From an uncultured Bacteroidales bacterium (GTDB lineage Bacteria; Bacteroidota; Bacteroidia; Bacteroidales; P3), in assembly GCA_900315935.1 (NCBI GenBank), contig ONBB01000001.1:62001-126000 (forward strand): a stretch of DNA of 64,000 nucleotides. The letters are read 5' to 3'. Shown piece by piece: positions 1-7,821 of the stretch. The position numbers and the translations under genes are program-made. The stretch's first letter is position 1, and each line of letters begins with the position of its first letter. Below the pieces are notes generated by a model. It was not told the DNA's origin. It saw only the letters and a program-made list of their open reading frames with translations, and searched no databases.

Positions 1-221
1 TTCTTGGCAGTGGCTTTGGCAGCCTTTTTGACCTCTTCCTTGACGGCGGGGACAACGGTGTCGATTACATCGGTGGCAGCGGCTTCCATCTCATCGGCAA
101 TCTGTTCGATAGCCTCGGTGGCGGTGGTGTCCTCTTCAGCGGGCTGGGGATTGTTGTTGCATGCCACAAGGCCAAAAGCAGCGACAGCGGCAATAGCGGC
201 CAGTTTGAAAATCTTCTTCAT
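1..221 (-). CDS. Small alanine-rich lipoprotein, 3' end cut by window edge
   Basis: The minus strand opens at an ATG at 221 and stays open to the window edge (73 codons seen). The N-terminus is a lipoprotein signal: MKKIFKL, a hydrophobic stretch, then GLVAC with the modified cysteine near residue 21. The mature part seen is rich in Ala, Glu, Thr and Lys and looks like an unstructured or helical spacer. The signal resembles that of the next lipoprotein (MKNIFKL). Function is unknown. The C-terminus lies outside the window. Confidence 0.7.
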   Translation of the reverse strand, partial: MKKIFKLAAIAAVAAFGLVACNNNPQPAEEDTTATEAIEQIADEMEAAATDVIDTVVPAVKEEVKKAAKATAK

Positions 222-246
222 TGTTTTATCTGTTTTGAAAGATTTA

Positions 247-963
247 TTATTTTTTCTTCATGGCAGCCTTCTGAGCGGAGGCGGCGTCGAACTTGTAGTT
301 CTGGATGGAGACGGTCATGTTCTTCTTCGTGGCATTCTCGAGAGCATTCTCGATATCCTCTTCGGAGGGGGTTCCATCGATTGCCTGGAGTTCAGCGAGA
401 GCTTCGTCGAAGGAGTACAGGATGACAGCAACATTGCAGGTGAGGGTGAGCTCGGTGGCATCGAACTGGGCGTTGGGGAGCTTGTAGTCGCTGCCTTGGG
501 CGGGGCCATAGAGCTGCCAGTCGCCCATAATCTTGTTGTAGGCATTTTGGCTCTGGTAGTAAGCCTCGACAATGGCATCGGTGGGGAGAATGCTGTTACC
601 GCTAACTTCCTGTCCGTTCATGGAGTAACTCCACTGGGCGGCCAATGCGTAGCCGTACTGCGGATCGGTATCGAGGTCAAATCCAACGCGGAACAGGGGG
701 AACTCGTAGCTCTCATTGTTGAGACCTTTGGCAGCTTCGAGGACGTAGAATGATTGTCCTGCAGCCACTTGGAAAGCATCGGTGAAGCCAATGGTTTGGT
801 TGGCACCGTCCCAGCTGACGGTAATGCTGCTCTGCTGACCAGGGTTAGGGTTGGGGTTAGGGTTAGGATTGGGTGTGGGCTCCTCGGTGTCGTCATTACC
901 GCAGGCAACCATCAGGCTGCAGCTCAGAAGGGCGATGCCCATCAGTTTGAAAATGTTCTTCAT
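247..963 (-). CDS. Lipoprotein with Pro-Asn repeat linker
   Basis: A 238-residue protein with a type II signal peptide (MKNIFKL, lipobox LMVAC, Cys21). A PNPNPNPNPNP linker at about residues 31-41 probably tethers the globular part away from the membrane. The remaining ~190 residues resemble no family I recognise; the C-terminus is basic (MKKK). The gene has its own -7 promoter box at 1012-1019. It lies 25 bp upstream of the other lipoprotein on the same strand, so the two may be co-transcribed. An outer-membrane or surface location is inferred from the lipobox only. Confidence 0.75.
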   Translation of the reverse strand: MKNIFKLMGIALLSCSLMVACGNDDTEEPTPNPNPNPNPNPGQQSSITVSWDGANQTIGFTDAFQVAAGQSFYVLEAAKGLNNESYEFPLFRVGFDLDTDPQYGYALAAQWSYSMNGQEVSGNSILPTDAIVEAYYQSQNAYNKIMGDWQLYGPAQGSDYKLPNAQFDATELTLTCNVAVILYSFDEALAELQAIDGTPSEEDIENALENATKKNMTVSIQNYKFDAASAQKAAMKKK

Positions 964-1011
964 GTTGTTTTTAATGTTTTTGGGTTAATATTTTCGTTCT
1001 AAAATTTGGTG

Positions 1012-1019
1012 CAAAAGTA
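1012..1019 (-). promoter_or_regulatory. Bacteroidetes-type -7 promoter box
   Basis: Read on the minus strand this is TACTTTTG, matching TAnnTTTG. It would start transcription about 44 nt before the lipoprotein ATG at 963. No clear -33 TTTG is visible. Confidence 0.55.
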
Positions 1020-1126
1020 CGTAAATTTCCCCACACGGCAGCCATTTTTTTTCTATTATTTACTATGGTATTGAATTTCAATGTATTGAGCGATGTTAAT
1101 TATTCTTAACATTTCCTGTTTCTTGC

Positions 1127-2482
1127 CTACAGCAAGGGGGTCATGTAGTATGGAAGGTAGCAAATTGGCTCGTCGATGCGCAGGTCGCCGGAATGGATAA
1201 TGTAGGGTGTGGCGAGATAAGGACCGAACTTTTTCATCAGTTTGTTAAGTGACGAGGTGGTGTAGCGAGCACCGCTTTTCACCTCGATGGGGGAGATGTT
1301 GTGCCGGTTGGTGGGGGTGGGTTTTCGGATGAGGAAGTCGATTTCCATGCGGTCGTCGGCCACGGGCGAGGCTTTGGAATAGAAGTAGAGCGTGTGGCCG
1401 GCGGTCTGCAGCATCTGTGCCACGACATTCTCGGCAATCATGCCCTGGTTGATTTCCAGTTTGTCCAAAAGGAGCTTGGCATAGATGTCGTTGTTGAGGA
1501 GGCCGTTTTCATCGAATGCCAGGCTTATGAGCAGGCCGGTGTCGGCCATGTAGCACTTGAGCGTGGTGGTGTCGCGGTTGAGGCGCAGGCCGATATTGGG
1601 GGCTGTGGTGTTGTGGCAGGTGTAGACAATCATGGCCTCGCGGAGCCAGAGGAAGGCGTTCTCGTAGTCGCGGAAGCGTGCGCCGGGTTTCAGCGCCGCC
1701 AGGGAGAATTTCTTCTCATGTTTCTGGAGCTGGGCGGGAATTTCGTCGAAAATGTCAGCCACCTTTGCCTCGTAGCCTTCGGCATATTTGTATATATCGG
1801 TGCGGTAGAGGTCGAGAATGGTACGCTTGACTTTGTCGACCTGCTCGAAGCTGCGTGAGTGGACGTATTCGGCCACGGCCTGTGGCATGCCGCCGACGAT
1901 GAGATACTGCCGGAATAAATCCATGGCTTTTCGGTGCAGCAGTTGCCCCAGTGGTTTACGGAGATGGAAACAATGGGCGATGGTGTCCATCATCTGCTCG
2001 TTGCCGCTGGCCCAAAGAAATTCCTCGAAGTCCATGGGGTACATCTTCAGATGCTGCTCCTCTGAGGGAATGATGATGTTTTTCACGTTGCGCCGCAGTG
2101 AGGTCAGCGAGCCGGTCTCGATGTAGTCATAGCGGCCGTCGGCTACCAGGTACTTGATGGCCGCACGGGCTCGCGGGCATTCCTGCACCTCGTCGAAGAC
2201 CACAACCGACTGGCGAGGATGGAGCTGGACATGGTAGTAGGTAGTGAGGTTGAGGAATAGGGTGTCGAGGTCGTCGATGTAGTTGTCAAACAGTTGCTTG
2301 ATGGAGGTGGGGGCACTGCCGAAGTCGACAATGAGCGCCGAGCGGTATTCGTTTTGGGCGAATTGCTGCACAATGTAGCTCTTGCCTACGCGTCGGGCAC
2401 CATCGATAAGAATGGCGGTGCGGCCGTTAGATTCTTGTTTCCAGTGTTTTAGTTGGTCGTATATTTTTCGTCTCATGCCCAA
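1127..2482 (-). CDS. AAA-type ATPase with DUF4143 C-terminus
   Basis: A 451-residue protein of the common ATP-binding/DUF4143 family. The Walker A motif is GARRVGKS at residues 28-35 and Walker B is the hydrophobic VVVFDE, followed by the family's QECPRA stretch. The C-terminal half has the DUF4143 pattern, including a nuclease-like segment (EIDFLIRK ... PIEVKSG) that is typical of the family. These proteins are numerous in Bacteroidales and their biological role is not settled; toxin-like or conflict roles have been proposed. It stands alone, with short AT-rich flanks. The flank at 2483-2564 carries repeats of the phrase 'caaaatgacacaaattgag'. Confidence 0.85.
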   Translation of the reverse strand: MGMRRKIYDQLKHWKQESNGRTAILIDGARRVGKSYIVQQFAQNEYRSALIVDFGSAPTSIKQLFDNYIDDLDTLFLNLTTYYHVQLHPRQSVVVFDEVQECPRARAAIKYLVADGRYDYIETGSLTSLRRNVKNIIIPSEEQHLKMYPMDFEEFLWASGNEQMMDTIAHCFHLRKPLGQLLHRKAMDLFRQYLIVGGMPQAVAEYVHSRSFEQVDKVKRTILDLYRTDIYKYAEGYEAKVADIFDEIPAQLQKHEKKFSLAALKPGARFRDYENAFLWLREAMIVYTCHNTTAPNIGLRLNRDTTTLKCYMADTGLLISLAFDENGLLNNDIYAKLLLDKLEINQGMIAENVVAQMLQTAGHTLYFYSKASPVADDRMEIDFLIRKPTPTNRHNISPIEVKSGARYTTSSLNKLMKKFGPYLATPYIIHSGDLRIDEPICYLPYYMTPLL

Positions 2483-2499
2483 GATAACACAAAATGAGA

Positions 2500-2565
2500 T
2501 TATTTATTGTGCAAAAATGACACAAATTGAGATTATTGTTTTCCTAAAATGACGCAAATTGAGAT
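2500..2565. repeat. Short direct repeat between DUF4143 ATPase and permease
   Basis: The phrase 'aaaatga(c/g)(a/g)caaa(a/t)tgagatta' occurs about three times between 2490 and 2565, with spacing near 32 bp. It separates the ATPase start from the permease stop. It may hold regulatory sites; nothing else is visible here. Confidence 0.4.
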
Positions 2566-3662
2566 TATCGCCGCACGTCGAGGGCGTCGCGCAGGCCGTT
2601 GGCCAGGAGCATAAAGGCCAGCACCACCACCATGATACAGGCGCCGGGAAGCAGGGCCAGGTAGGCGCTGTCGAGCAGCAGGTAGCCGTAGTTTTCTTTC
2701 ACCATCATGCCCCACGACGGCATGGGCGGCTGCACGCCGATGCCGAGGAACGAGAGGCCCGCCTCGAGCAGTATGGCGCTGGCGAAGTTGGAGGCCGCTA
2801 CCACTACCACGGCACCCATGATGTTGGGCAGCACGTGCCGCACCAAGGTGCGCGCGGTGCTGTAGCCCAGCGCCCGCGTGGCTTCGATGTATTCTTTTTC
2901 TTTGATGGAGAGCACCTCGCCGCGCACCACACGCGCTATGTCGACCCACATCGTCAGGCCCACGGCCACGAATATCTGCCAGAAGCCCTTGCCCAGCACG
3001 AAGGTGATGGCGATGACCAGCAACACCGTGGGGATGGACCACACGACGTTGATGAGCCACATGATGACGTTGTCCACCCAGCCGCCGCGGTAGGCCGCCA
3101 GGGCGCCGAGGGTGATGCCCAGCAGCAGGGCGATGAGGATGGCGATGAAGCCTACCGAGAGGCTCACACGCGACCCTATCATCAGCATCGACAGCACGTC
3201 GCGCCCGTAGGCGTCGGTGCCGAGCAGGAATCGCCGCTCCTTGACGAAGGCACTGGCGGCGGCCACCGCAATGGGTTCGCCGTTATAGGGGGTGGCCAGG
3301 ATGCTGTCGCGTGCGCGTTCATATTTTATTATAGGAGTGGCGGCGTAGGGCAGGGGCTCGCCGTGGAGCATGCGAGAGAATGTTGAATTTTGAATTTTGA
3401 ATTTTGAGTTTTCTGTTTTGGTGCAGAGGAAGGTGGCGCGGGAGCCGGGCTTGAGGGTGGCCAGCTCGAGGTACTGCTGGTTGCAGTGGGGGGTGGGGTC
3501 GGGGGTGATGAGGTAGCCCAGCACCGCCACCAGGGCGAAGAGGCCGATCACCACTAGGCTGGCCATCGACAGCGGGTTGCGGCGGAAGCGGCGCCACATC
3601 AGGCTGTCGAGCGACTGGCCGGCCAGGTCGGCGGCGGACTTCTTCTTGAAGGGGTTTTTCAT
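2565..3662 (-). CDS. ABC transporter permease, OppC/DppC family
   Basis: A 365-residue inner-membrane permease of the peptide/nickel importer type. The cytoplasmic N-terminus (MKNPFKKK) is followed by a first membrane helix, a periplasmic region, and then the binding-protein-dependent transport domain. It carries the EAA loop typical of the family (EATRALG, about residue 255) and the pre-C-terminal LSFLGIGVQPP signature. The residues at about 83-93 come from a run of 7-bp repeats inside the gene and lie in the periplasmic loop. No partner permease, binding protein or ATPase is adjacent, so the rest of the transporter must be encoded elsewhere. It lies upstream of nothing else on its strand for 80 bp. 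Confidence 0.85.
   Translation of the reverse strand: MKNPFKKKSAADLAGQSLDSLMWRRFRRNPLSMASLVVIGLFALVAVLGYLITPDPTPHCNQQYLELATLKPGSRATFLCTKTENSKFKIQNSTFSRMLHGEPLPYAATPIIKYERARDSILATPYNGEPIAVAAASAFVKERRFLLGTDAYGRDVLSMLMIGSRVSLSVGFIAILIALLLGITLGALAAYRGGWVDNVIMWLINVVWSIPTVLLVIAITFVLGKGFWQIFVAVGLTMWVDIARVVRGEVLSIKEKEYIEATRALGYSTARTLVRHVLPNIMGAVVVVAASNFASAILLEAGLSFLGIGVQPPMPSWGMMVKENYGYLLLDSAYLALLPGACIMVVVLAFMLLANGLRDALDVRR
3384..3418. repeat. 7-bp iterons inside the permease gene
   Basis: Units of gaatttt repeat about five times with drift (gaatttt x3, gagtttt, ctgtttt). They are read in frame as a Lys/Phe/Asn/Ser-rich insert in the permease. Confidence 0.75.
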
Positions 3663-3752
3663 TCTGGTTTTCTGGATTTTCTAGATAATCTAGATATTCT
3701 AGATATTCTAGTTTTTCTAGATATTCTAGTTTTTCTAGATATTCTAGTTTGG
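3663..3752. repeat. 9-bp CTAGA iterons, intergenic
   Basis: From 3680 to 3751 there are eight consecutive 9-bp units of the type tctagatat or tctagtttt, in perfect phase, preceded by two degenerate tctgg units. They fill the gap between the permease start and the DUF59 stop. The same 9-bp word family recurs at 21508-21597. Confidence 0.9.
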
Positions 3753-3754
3753 TA

Positions 3755-4072
3755 TTATAAGAATCCCAGTTCCAGCTTCACCTCGTCGGGGATGCGGTCC
3801 ATGGTCCAGGGTGGGTCGAAGGTGAGTTCCACGTCGACGCTCTTCACGCCGCTGATGTAACTCACCATCTGCTTCACCTCCTGGAACATATATTCTGCCT
3901 CGGGGCAGTCGGGTGCCGTCATGGTCATGAGCACCTTGACGTTGAGGTCGGCATCGACATCGATGTTGTAGATGAGCCCCAGGTCGTAGATGTTGACCGG
4001 TATCTCGGGGTCGTAGATGTTGCGCAGGCAGTTGACGACTGCGCTCTTGATGGTCTCTTGATTGGGTTCCAT
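3755..4072 (-). CDS. DUF59 / MIP18-family Fe-S assembly factor
   Basis: A 105-residue single-domain protein of the DUF59 family (SufT/PaaD/MIP18 type), which helps mature iron-sulfur proteins. The family's conserved block is present: DPEIPVNIYDLGLIY at residues 21-35 and TAPDCP at 52-57, with the reactive cysteine at 56. Length is normal. It follows sufE by 46 bp on the same strand, so the two almost certainly act in one Fe-S assembly pathway. The gap between them holds 8-bp iterons. SufT-like is the best guess, but the sequence cannot separate the subfamilies. Confidence 0.88.
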   Translation of the reverse strand: MEPNQETIKSAVVNCLRNIYDPEIPVNIYDLGLIYNIDVDADLNVKVLMTMTAPDCPEAEYMFQEVKQMVSYISGVKSVDVELTFDPPWTMDRIPDEVKLELGFL

Positions 4073-4082
4073 GGCTATTTTC

Positions 4083-4125
4083 TTGAACTACTTAACTCCT
4101 TAACTACTGTCTCCTTAACTACTTG
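4083..4125. repeat. 8-bp TAACTACT iterons between sufE and DUF59 gene
   Basis: Units gaactact, taactcct, taactact, (gtctcct), taactact follow one another. The last unit supplies the final codons and stop of sufE. Confidence 0.7.
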
Positions 4126-4535
4126 AGCTTATACGCCAGCGCATACATCTTCATCTGCTTCACCATGGAGGTGAGGCCGTTGGAGCGGGTGGGGGAGAGG
4201 TGCTCCTTGAGGCCGATGGCGTCGATGAAGGCGAGGTCGGCGTCGAGGATGTCCTGCGGGGTCTGCCCGTCGAGGGCACGGATGAGGAGGGTGATGATGC
4301 CGCGGGTGATGACGGCGTCGCTGTCGGCGCGGAAGAAAAGGCGTCCGTCGCGATGCTCGCAGCTGAGCCACACGCGGCTCTGGCACCCCTTGATGAGGTT
4401 CTGCTCGGTCTTGTCGCGCTCCTCAATCTCGGGACACTCCTTGCCCAGCTCGATGAGGTAGGCATACTTGTCGAGCCATTCGTCGAAGTTGGCGAACTCG
4501 TCGATGATTTGCTGTTCTATTTCCTTGATGGTCAT
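4119..4535 (-). CDS. sufE: SufE family cysteine desulfuration protein
   Basis: A 138-residue SufE-type protein. SufE takes persulfide sulfur from the desulfurase SufS and passes it to the SufBCD scaffold. The acceptor cysteine sits in IKGCQSRVW at residue 51, the same position as in E. coli SufE. The C-terminal LSPTRSNGLTSM is also a family signature. Length is normal. It begins 6 bp after the LptF/G-type gene ends, so it is probably co-transcribed with the mutA-lptG group. No sufS or sufBCD is in the window. Confidence 0.92.
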   Translation of the reverse strand: MTIKEIEQQIIDEFANFDEWLDKYAYLIELGKECPEIEERDKTEQNLIKGCQSRVWLSCEHRDGRLFFRADSDAVITRGIITLLIRALDGQTPQDILDADLAFIDAIGLKEHLSPTRSNGLTSMVKQMKMYALAYKLK

Positions 4536-4541
4536 GTTGTT

Positions 4542-5645
4542 CTATTTGGGTGCTTTGTGAATCAGGTAGGCCGCCGCCAGGGCATACACCACCTGCGGCA
4601 GCAGCACGGCCATGAAAGGCGGGAGGTTGCCGTTGGTGGCGAAGACGGTGGTTACCTTCATGAATACGATGAACGAGAAGGCGATGGCGATGCCCAAGGC
4701 CAGGTGCATGCCAGTGCCGCCGCGGGTCTTGCGGGCCGCGATGGCCACGCCGATGAAGGTCATCACGATGATGGCCAGCGGGTTGAGCAGGCGTTGGAAG
4801 AGTTCGATTTTCGAGGCTTTCACCGTGCCCGTGCCGCGCATCTCCTCGCGCTGGATGTAGCGTATGAGCTGGGGCGTGTTCATGGTCTCCACGCGGGTGG
4901 AGAGCACGTTGAGGTCTTCGGGTAGCAGGTGGAAGTCTTTCTCTGCCTTGTGCTCTCGTGTGAGGGTTTCATTGCGCAGGCTGTCGATGGTGCGCAAGGT
5001 GTACTGTGTGCAACTCCAGAGCCCCGTGGCGGTGTCGTAGGCGATGGCGTCGGCCGTCTCGCGCTGCAGCAGGCGGCCGTCGGGGGCGAGCACCTCGCGG
5101 CGGAACTTGTAGGCCCGCTGCTGTTTCACGTCGTAGCTCTCGGCATACACCTGCACGCCGCGCTCGGCCTGGAAGTGCAGGTTGGAGTAGTAGTTGGTGG
5201 CCTTCGACTTGACGTATTGCTCCTCGAAATCAATCAGGTGGCGGTTCGAGATGGGGATGACGAAGTTGCCCAGGATGAACACCACAACGGCCACGATGGC
5301 GGCGCCGTAGGCGTAGGGGCGCAGCATGCGGCGGTAGCGGATGCCGGAACTCAGGATGGCGATGATTTCGCTGTTGCCCGCCATCTTCGAGGTGAAGAAT
5401 ATCACCGCGATGAAGATGAACAGCGGGCTGTAGAGGTTGACGAAGCCGGGGATGAAGTTGAAGTAGTAAATCGACACAATCTGCCACAGTGTGGCTTTGT
5501 GCGAGAGAAACTTGTCCAGCTTCTCCGACACGTCGAAGGTGATGACGATGATGATGATGAGCGCCAGCGCCAACAAAAACGTCGTCAGGTACTTGCCGAG
5601 GATGTATCTGTCTAGCCGGTAGTGCAGTGGCGACTGGCGCATCAC
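4542..5645 (-). CDS. LptF/LptG-family permease
   Basis: A 367-residue YjgP/YjgQ-family protein, the membrane part of the LptB2FG machine that moves lipopolysaccharide from the inner membrane. Three membrane helices lie at about residues 13-120, then a large periplasmic beta domain (about 125-265), then three more helices at the C-terminus. The opening block (LDRYILGKYLTTFLLAL) and the FIPGFVNLYSPLFIF block are typical. Bacteroidetes usually carry more than one such gene, and LptG is more likely than LptF from gene size. It starts 14 bp after mutA stops, which suggests one transcript. Confidence 0.85.
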   Translation of the reverse strand: MMRQSPLHYRLDRYILGKYLTTFLLALALIIIIVITFDVSEKLDKFLSHKATLWQIVSIYYFNFIPGFVNLYSPLFIFIAVIFFTSKMAGNSEIIAILSSGIRYRRMLRPYAYGAAIVAVVVFILGNFVIPISNRHLIDFEEQYVKSKATNYYSNLHFQAERGVQVYAESYDVKQQRAYKFRREVLAPDGRLLQRETADAIAYDTATGLWSCTQYTLRTIDSLRNETLTREHKAEKDFHLLPEDLNVLSTRVETMNTPQLIRYIQREEMRGTGTVKASKIELFQRLLNPLAIIVMTFIGVAIAARKTRGGTGMHLALGIAIAFSFIVFMKVTTVFATNGNLPPFMAVLLPQVVYALAAAYLIHKAPK

Positions 5646-5659
5646 TTCTTTGAGGTTGC

Positions 5660-7479
5660 TTACAACAGTTGTTTCTGGAAGGCGGTCAGGCTTTCCAGTA
5701 CGTTGGTTTTCACGTGGATGAACTCATCGATGCCGTAGCCTTTGTAGGTCTCCACCATCTCTTTGGGGAAGCCGGCCAGGACGAGGCTCTTCACCTTGCC
5801 TTTCAGTGCCTTGCATACGGGTTCGGTCAGCTCGGCATACTCGTCGTCGCTCGAGCAGAGCACCACCACGTCGGCGCCGCTCTCGAGGGCTGCCTTGGCA
5901 CCCTCCTCTGCGGTGGCGAAGCCGGGGTTGTCGATGATTTCGTAGCCGGCCACGCCGAAGAAGTTGGTGGCGAAGCCCGAGCGGGCTTTGCGCATGGCCA
6001 GGTTGCCGTAGGTCAGCAGGAACACTTTCGGACGGCGGGCGGCCTTCTCGGTCTGCATGCGCAGGGCCTCGAAAGGTTCGGCGCCGCGGTACACCTTGAG
6101 GGTCTTCACCTCGTCGCCCTTCTCACCCTGGCAGCAGCAGTGGCCATCGGTCTGCACCTTTTCGGCCATCTTCTCCAACAGGTTGGGGTACTGGTTGGTG
6201 CCGAGGATGGTGGTCTTGCGGGTGGCGATGTTGTTGTCGCGCTCGCGGGCTGTCTTCTCCACCTCTTCCTGCACGTAGCCGGCACGCAGGGCCTTGCAGT
6301 AGCCGCCCAGCTCTTCCACCTTCAGGAAGTGCTCCCAGGCGCCACGGGCTATCTGGTCGGTCAGGTTCTCGATATAGTAGCTGCCGGCAGCGGGGTCGAC
6401 AATCTTCTCCAGGTAGCTCTCCTCTTTGAGCAGCAGCTGCTGGTTGCGGGCTATGCGGTAGCCGAACTCGTCGGCCTCCTTGTAGGCGTTGTCGAACGGC
6501 AGCACCGAGATGCTGTCGGCACCGGCCACGGCGGCCGACATGGCCTCGGTGGTCGAGCGCAGCATGTTCACATAGGGGTCGTACACCGACTGGTTCCAGC
6601 GGCTGGTGGTGGCGCCGATGAAGAGCTTGTAGGCGCAGTCGCACTCGGGCTTGTACTGCTCCACGCCATCTCGGTGAAGTAGGTGCTGCCCACGCCGAAG
6701 TTGACGGCAATGCTGCGGGCGGCATGCTCCATCTTCACGCCCATGTCGGTCAGTCTGGAAACCAGCTCGTTGGCGGCGGCCAGGGTGAAGCCCAGCTCCT
6801 GCACGGCATTGGCGCCGGCGCTGTTCAGCAGGCTGCCGTCCACGGTCAGCACGCGGAACTTGGGCAGCTCCTTCGAGGCGTACTCCACCAGCTGCTTGGC
6901 CATTTCGAGGTCGCCCTCTTCACCGCGGTGGAACTTGCCGTGTTTCAGCGCGTGGCGGAACATGTCCCAGCTGCACGAGCCGCAAAGCTCCTCGGTGTTG
7001 TAGCCCTCCTTGCGGGCATATTCCACATAGATCTTCAGCAGCCCCAGGTAGTCCTCCGAGCAGGTGAAGTTCACGCTCACGGCGTTGATATAGATGCCCT
7101 TGAGCAGGGCGGCCATGTCGTCGAGGGATTTGACGTTCTTGGCGCAGAGGCCCAGCGAGGTAGCGCCGCGCTCCACGGCGTCCATCGCCACGCGGTTGGC
7201 CTCCACCACATCCGGGATGCGGATGTCCTGGCGCACCTCCCACTCGTTGCCGCTCTTCTGCTTGCCGCGTGTGTAGGGCTTCTCGCCAGGGTTACTATCC
7301 AGATATTCAAGTCCTTCCAGGTCCTCGGCGCGGTAGTAGGGCTTCACCTTGAAGCCTTCCAGCGTGCGCCACACGAGCTTCTTCTCGTAGTCGGCACCTT
7401 TGAGGTCTTTGTTGATTACCTCCTCCCATTTCTCGGTCGAGACGGGCGGGAATTCGCTAAATAATCTGTTGTCTTCCAT
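5660..7479 (-). pseudogene. mutA: Methylmalonyl-CoA mutase small subunit, frameshifted
   Basis: The small subunit of the B12-dependent mutase that interconverts succinyl-CoA and methylmalonyl-CoA (propionate pathway). The N-terminal part reads from ATG 7479 to about 6680; the rest reads in another frame from about 6678 to 5660. At the junction, ...GSTYFTEMA is followed directly by VEQYKPECDC in the shifted frame. The family normally has about a dozen residues here (the KFRAAR...W helix), so roughly 37 bp are missing and the frame is lost. The second half still has NQSVYDPYVNM and the degenerate B12-domain-like C-terminus. A promoter box lies at 7517-7524. mutB, usually next to mutA, is absent; the following gene is LptF/G. 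Either a real lesion or an assembly error. Confidence 0.85.
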
Positions 7480-7516
7480 TATGTTGTATCGTTTATTGTT
7501 TCATGTAAGCAAAAAG

Positions 7517-7550
7517 CAAAGATACAACTTTTTTTTGATTCGTGCGCAAA
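7517..7550 (-). promoter_or_regulatory. Promoter of mutA operon
   Basis: On the minus strand the -7 box TATCTTTG is at 7517-7524 and a TTTG that can serve as -33 is at 7547-7550 (22-bp gap, slightly long). The predicted leader is about 34 nt. Confidence 0.6.
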
Positions 7551-7589
7551 AATATAAAAACGGCTTCCGAATTCCACCTTCTTCCCACC

Positions 7590-7638
7590 CCATCCCCCGG
7601 CATGGCCGAAGAGAGGAAGAAGAGAGGAAGAAGAGGGT
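7590..7638. repeat. Direct repeat, left copy, flanking the RecB-like gene
   Basis: ccatccccc, then ggccgaagagaggaagaagag with one extra 11-bp purine unit (aggaagaagag), ending gggt. The matching right copy is at 11032-11070. The rest of 7551-7771 shows no gene. Confidence 0.75.
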
Positions 7639-7771
7639 GCTTGCAATATGCTGACAGACAGCGGATTGTGTTTGGGTCAAAAATGGGCATTTCCGGCACT
7701 TTTTCCCGCTTTTTTGCATCTCTTTTCCGGTTGGATGGTTCCTGCTGGTTATCAGTGTTTTATGTGATATA

Positions 7772-7803
7772 TTTGCCTGTTCGGGAAAAAAGATGTATCT
7801 TTG
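7772..7803 (+). promoter_or_regulatory. Promoter of the RecB-like gene
   Basis: TTTG at 7772-7775 and TATCTTTG at 7796-7803 are spaced by 20 bp, a textbook Bacteroidetes promoter. Transcription would start near 7807, leaving a leader of about 15 nt. This fixes the ATG at 7822 as the start. Confidence 0.8.
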
Positions 7804-7821
7804 CGTTCAAATCCAATTGGC

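Noticed and set aside
841-882. Telomere repeat
   Set aside because: The hexamers lie in frame within a lipoprotein gene and encode a Pro-Asn linker.
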